Of a DNA stretch of 64,000 nucleotides, positions 63,990 to 64,000 are shown in pieces; the first letter of the stretch is position 1; each line of letters begins with the position of its first letter. A model generated the notes under the pieces. It saw only the letters and a list, made by a program, of their open reading frames with translations, ran no database searches and had not been told where the DNA came from. Origin of the DNA: Euonymus europaeus (taxonomy: Eukaryota > Streptophyta > Magnoliopsida > Celastrales > Celastraceae); the NCBI GenBank assembly GCA_963580455.1, contig OY756969.1:23656760-23720759 (forward strand), read 5' to 3'. Position numbers and translations under genes: made by a program.

Positions 63990-64000
63990 TTCACCTATTT

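Larger units (their letters stand above)
1..64000. repeat. Tandem satellite DNA array, 173-bp monomer, 369 complete copies
   Basis: The whole window is a head-to-tail array of one monomer family. Start points marked by TTCACC or close variants recur every 173 bp (1, 174, 347, 520 and onward) up to 63990. The count of 336 x 173, 19 x 181, 7 x 174 and 7 x 172 bp sums to 63,989, which leaves 11 bases of a partial last copy. Within the exact count there is no non-satellite insertion, although compensating indels cannot be fully excluded by eye. No inverted block was seen. The monomer length matches the nucleosome-sized class common in plant and animal centromeric satellites. The family and host are not recognised. 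Both edges are cut inside the array, so its full length is unknown. Confidence 0.97.
61387..64000. repeat. Array continuing beyond the duplication (15 monomers plus 11 bp)
   Basis: The first monomer is the intact parent of the junction chimera: GTGAAAATCCG followed by GAGCTTTACGATCCTGTCG. Most of the next monomers are near-consensus type A (61733, 61906, 62079, 62252, 62425), then type B at 62598 and 62771, a T-run monomer at 62944, and a CACTTATTT/181-bp pair at 63636-63989. The window ends 11 bases into the next type B-like copy. Confidence 0.85.

Noticed and set aside
1..64000. CRISPR-like array
   Set aside because: There are no unique spacers between short repeats; the whole 173-bp unit is repeated head-to-tail.

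Overview
The window is one uninterrupted tandem satellite DNA array. Counting from the recurring start TTCACCTAGTTAGCC at base 1, the 64,000 bases hold 369 complete monomers plus the first 11 bases of a 370th. By my hand count 336 monomers are 173 bp, 19 are 181 bp, seven are 174 bp and seven are 172 bp. These add up to exactly 63,989 bp, so I find no room for a transposon, gene, RNA gene or unique spacer. All monomers are head-to-tail in the same orientation.

The monomer is about 42% G+C and of nucleosome-repeat length. With its layered higher-order organisation it looks like a eukaryotic centromeric or pericentromeric satellite. I do not recognise the family: it is not human alpha satellite, the Arabidopsis 178-bp repeat or rice CentO as I know them, and I see no CENP-B box. 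A methylated genome such as a plant is plausible, because most recurrent variants are CpG-to-TpG or CpG-to-CpA changes. The host is not determined.

Layout. 1-3115: an 18-monomer higher-order repeat (HOR) unit built on monomers starting CCTAGTTAGCCGCGAA (type A). 3116-5365: its second, truncated copy (13 monomers). 5366-9170: 22 further A-like monomers. 9171-11954: A monomers mixed with type B (CCTATTTAGCCGCGCAA), with the first 181-bp monomers. 11955-13339: a rearranged HOR fragment. 13340-16108: a 16-monomer HOR unit. 16109-24947: a near-identical copy of 3116-11954, displaced by 12,993 bp. 24775-31034: an 8-monomer HOR of 1,392 bp and rearranged derivatives. 31035-37795: 39 mixed monomers. 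At 37796-37968 a chimeric monomer marks the junction of a 23.4-kb tandem duplication, so 37796-61386 repeats 14378-37795. 61387-64000 runs past the duplication with 15 more monomers.

There are no credible genes. The recurrent 62-90 codon open frames arise where a 181-bp or 172-bp monomer shifts register and a variant base removes a stop. The biological interest is the array's history: nested segmental duplications with mappable crossover windows, one-monomer and two-monomer gains or losses, a conversion-like patch, an 8-bp out-of-register monomer lineage, CpG enrichment combined with CpG-transition variation, and short dyad symmetries.
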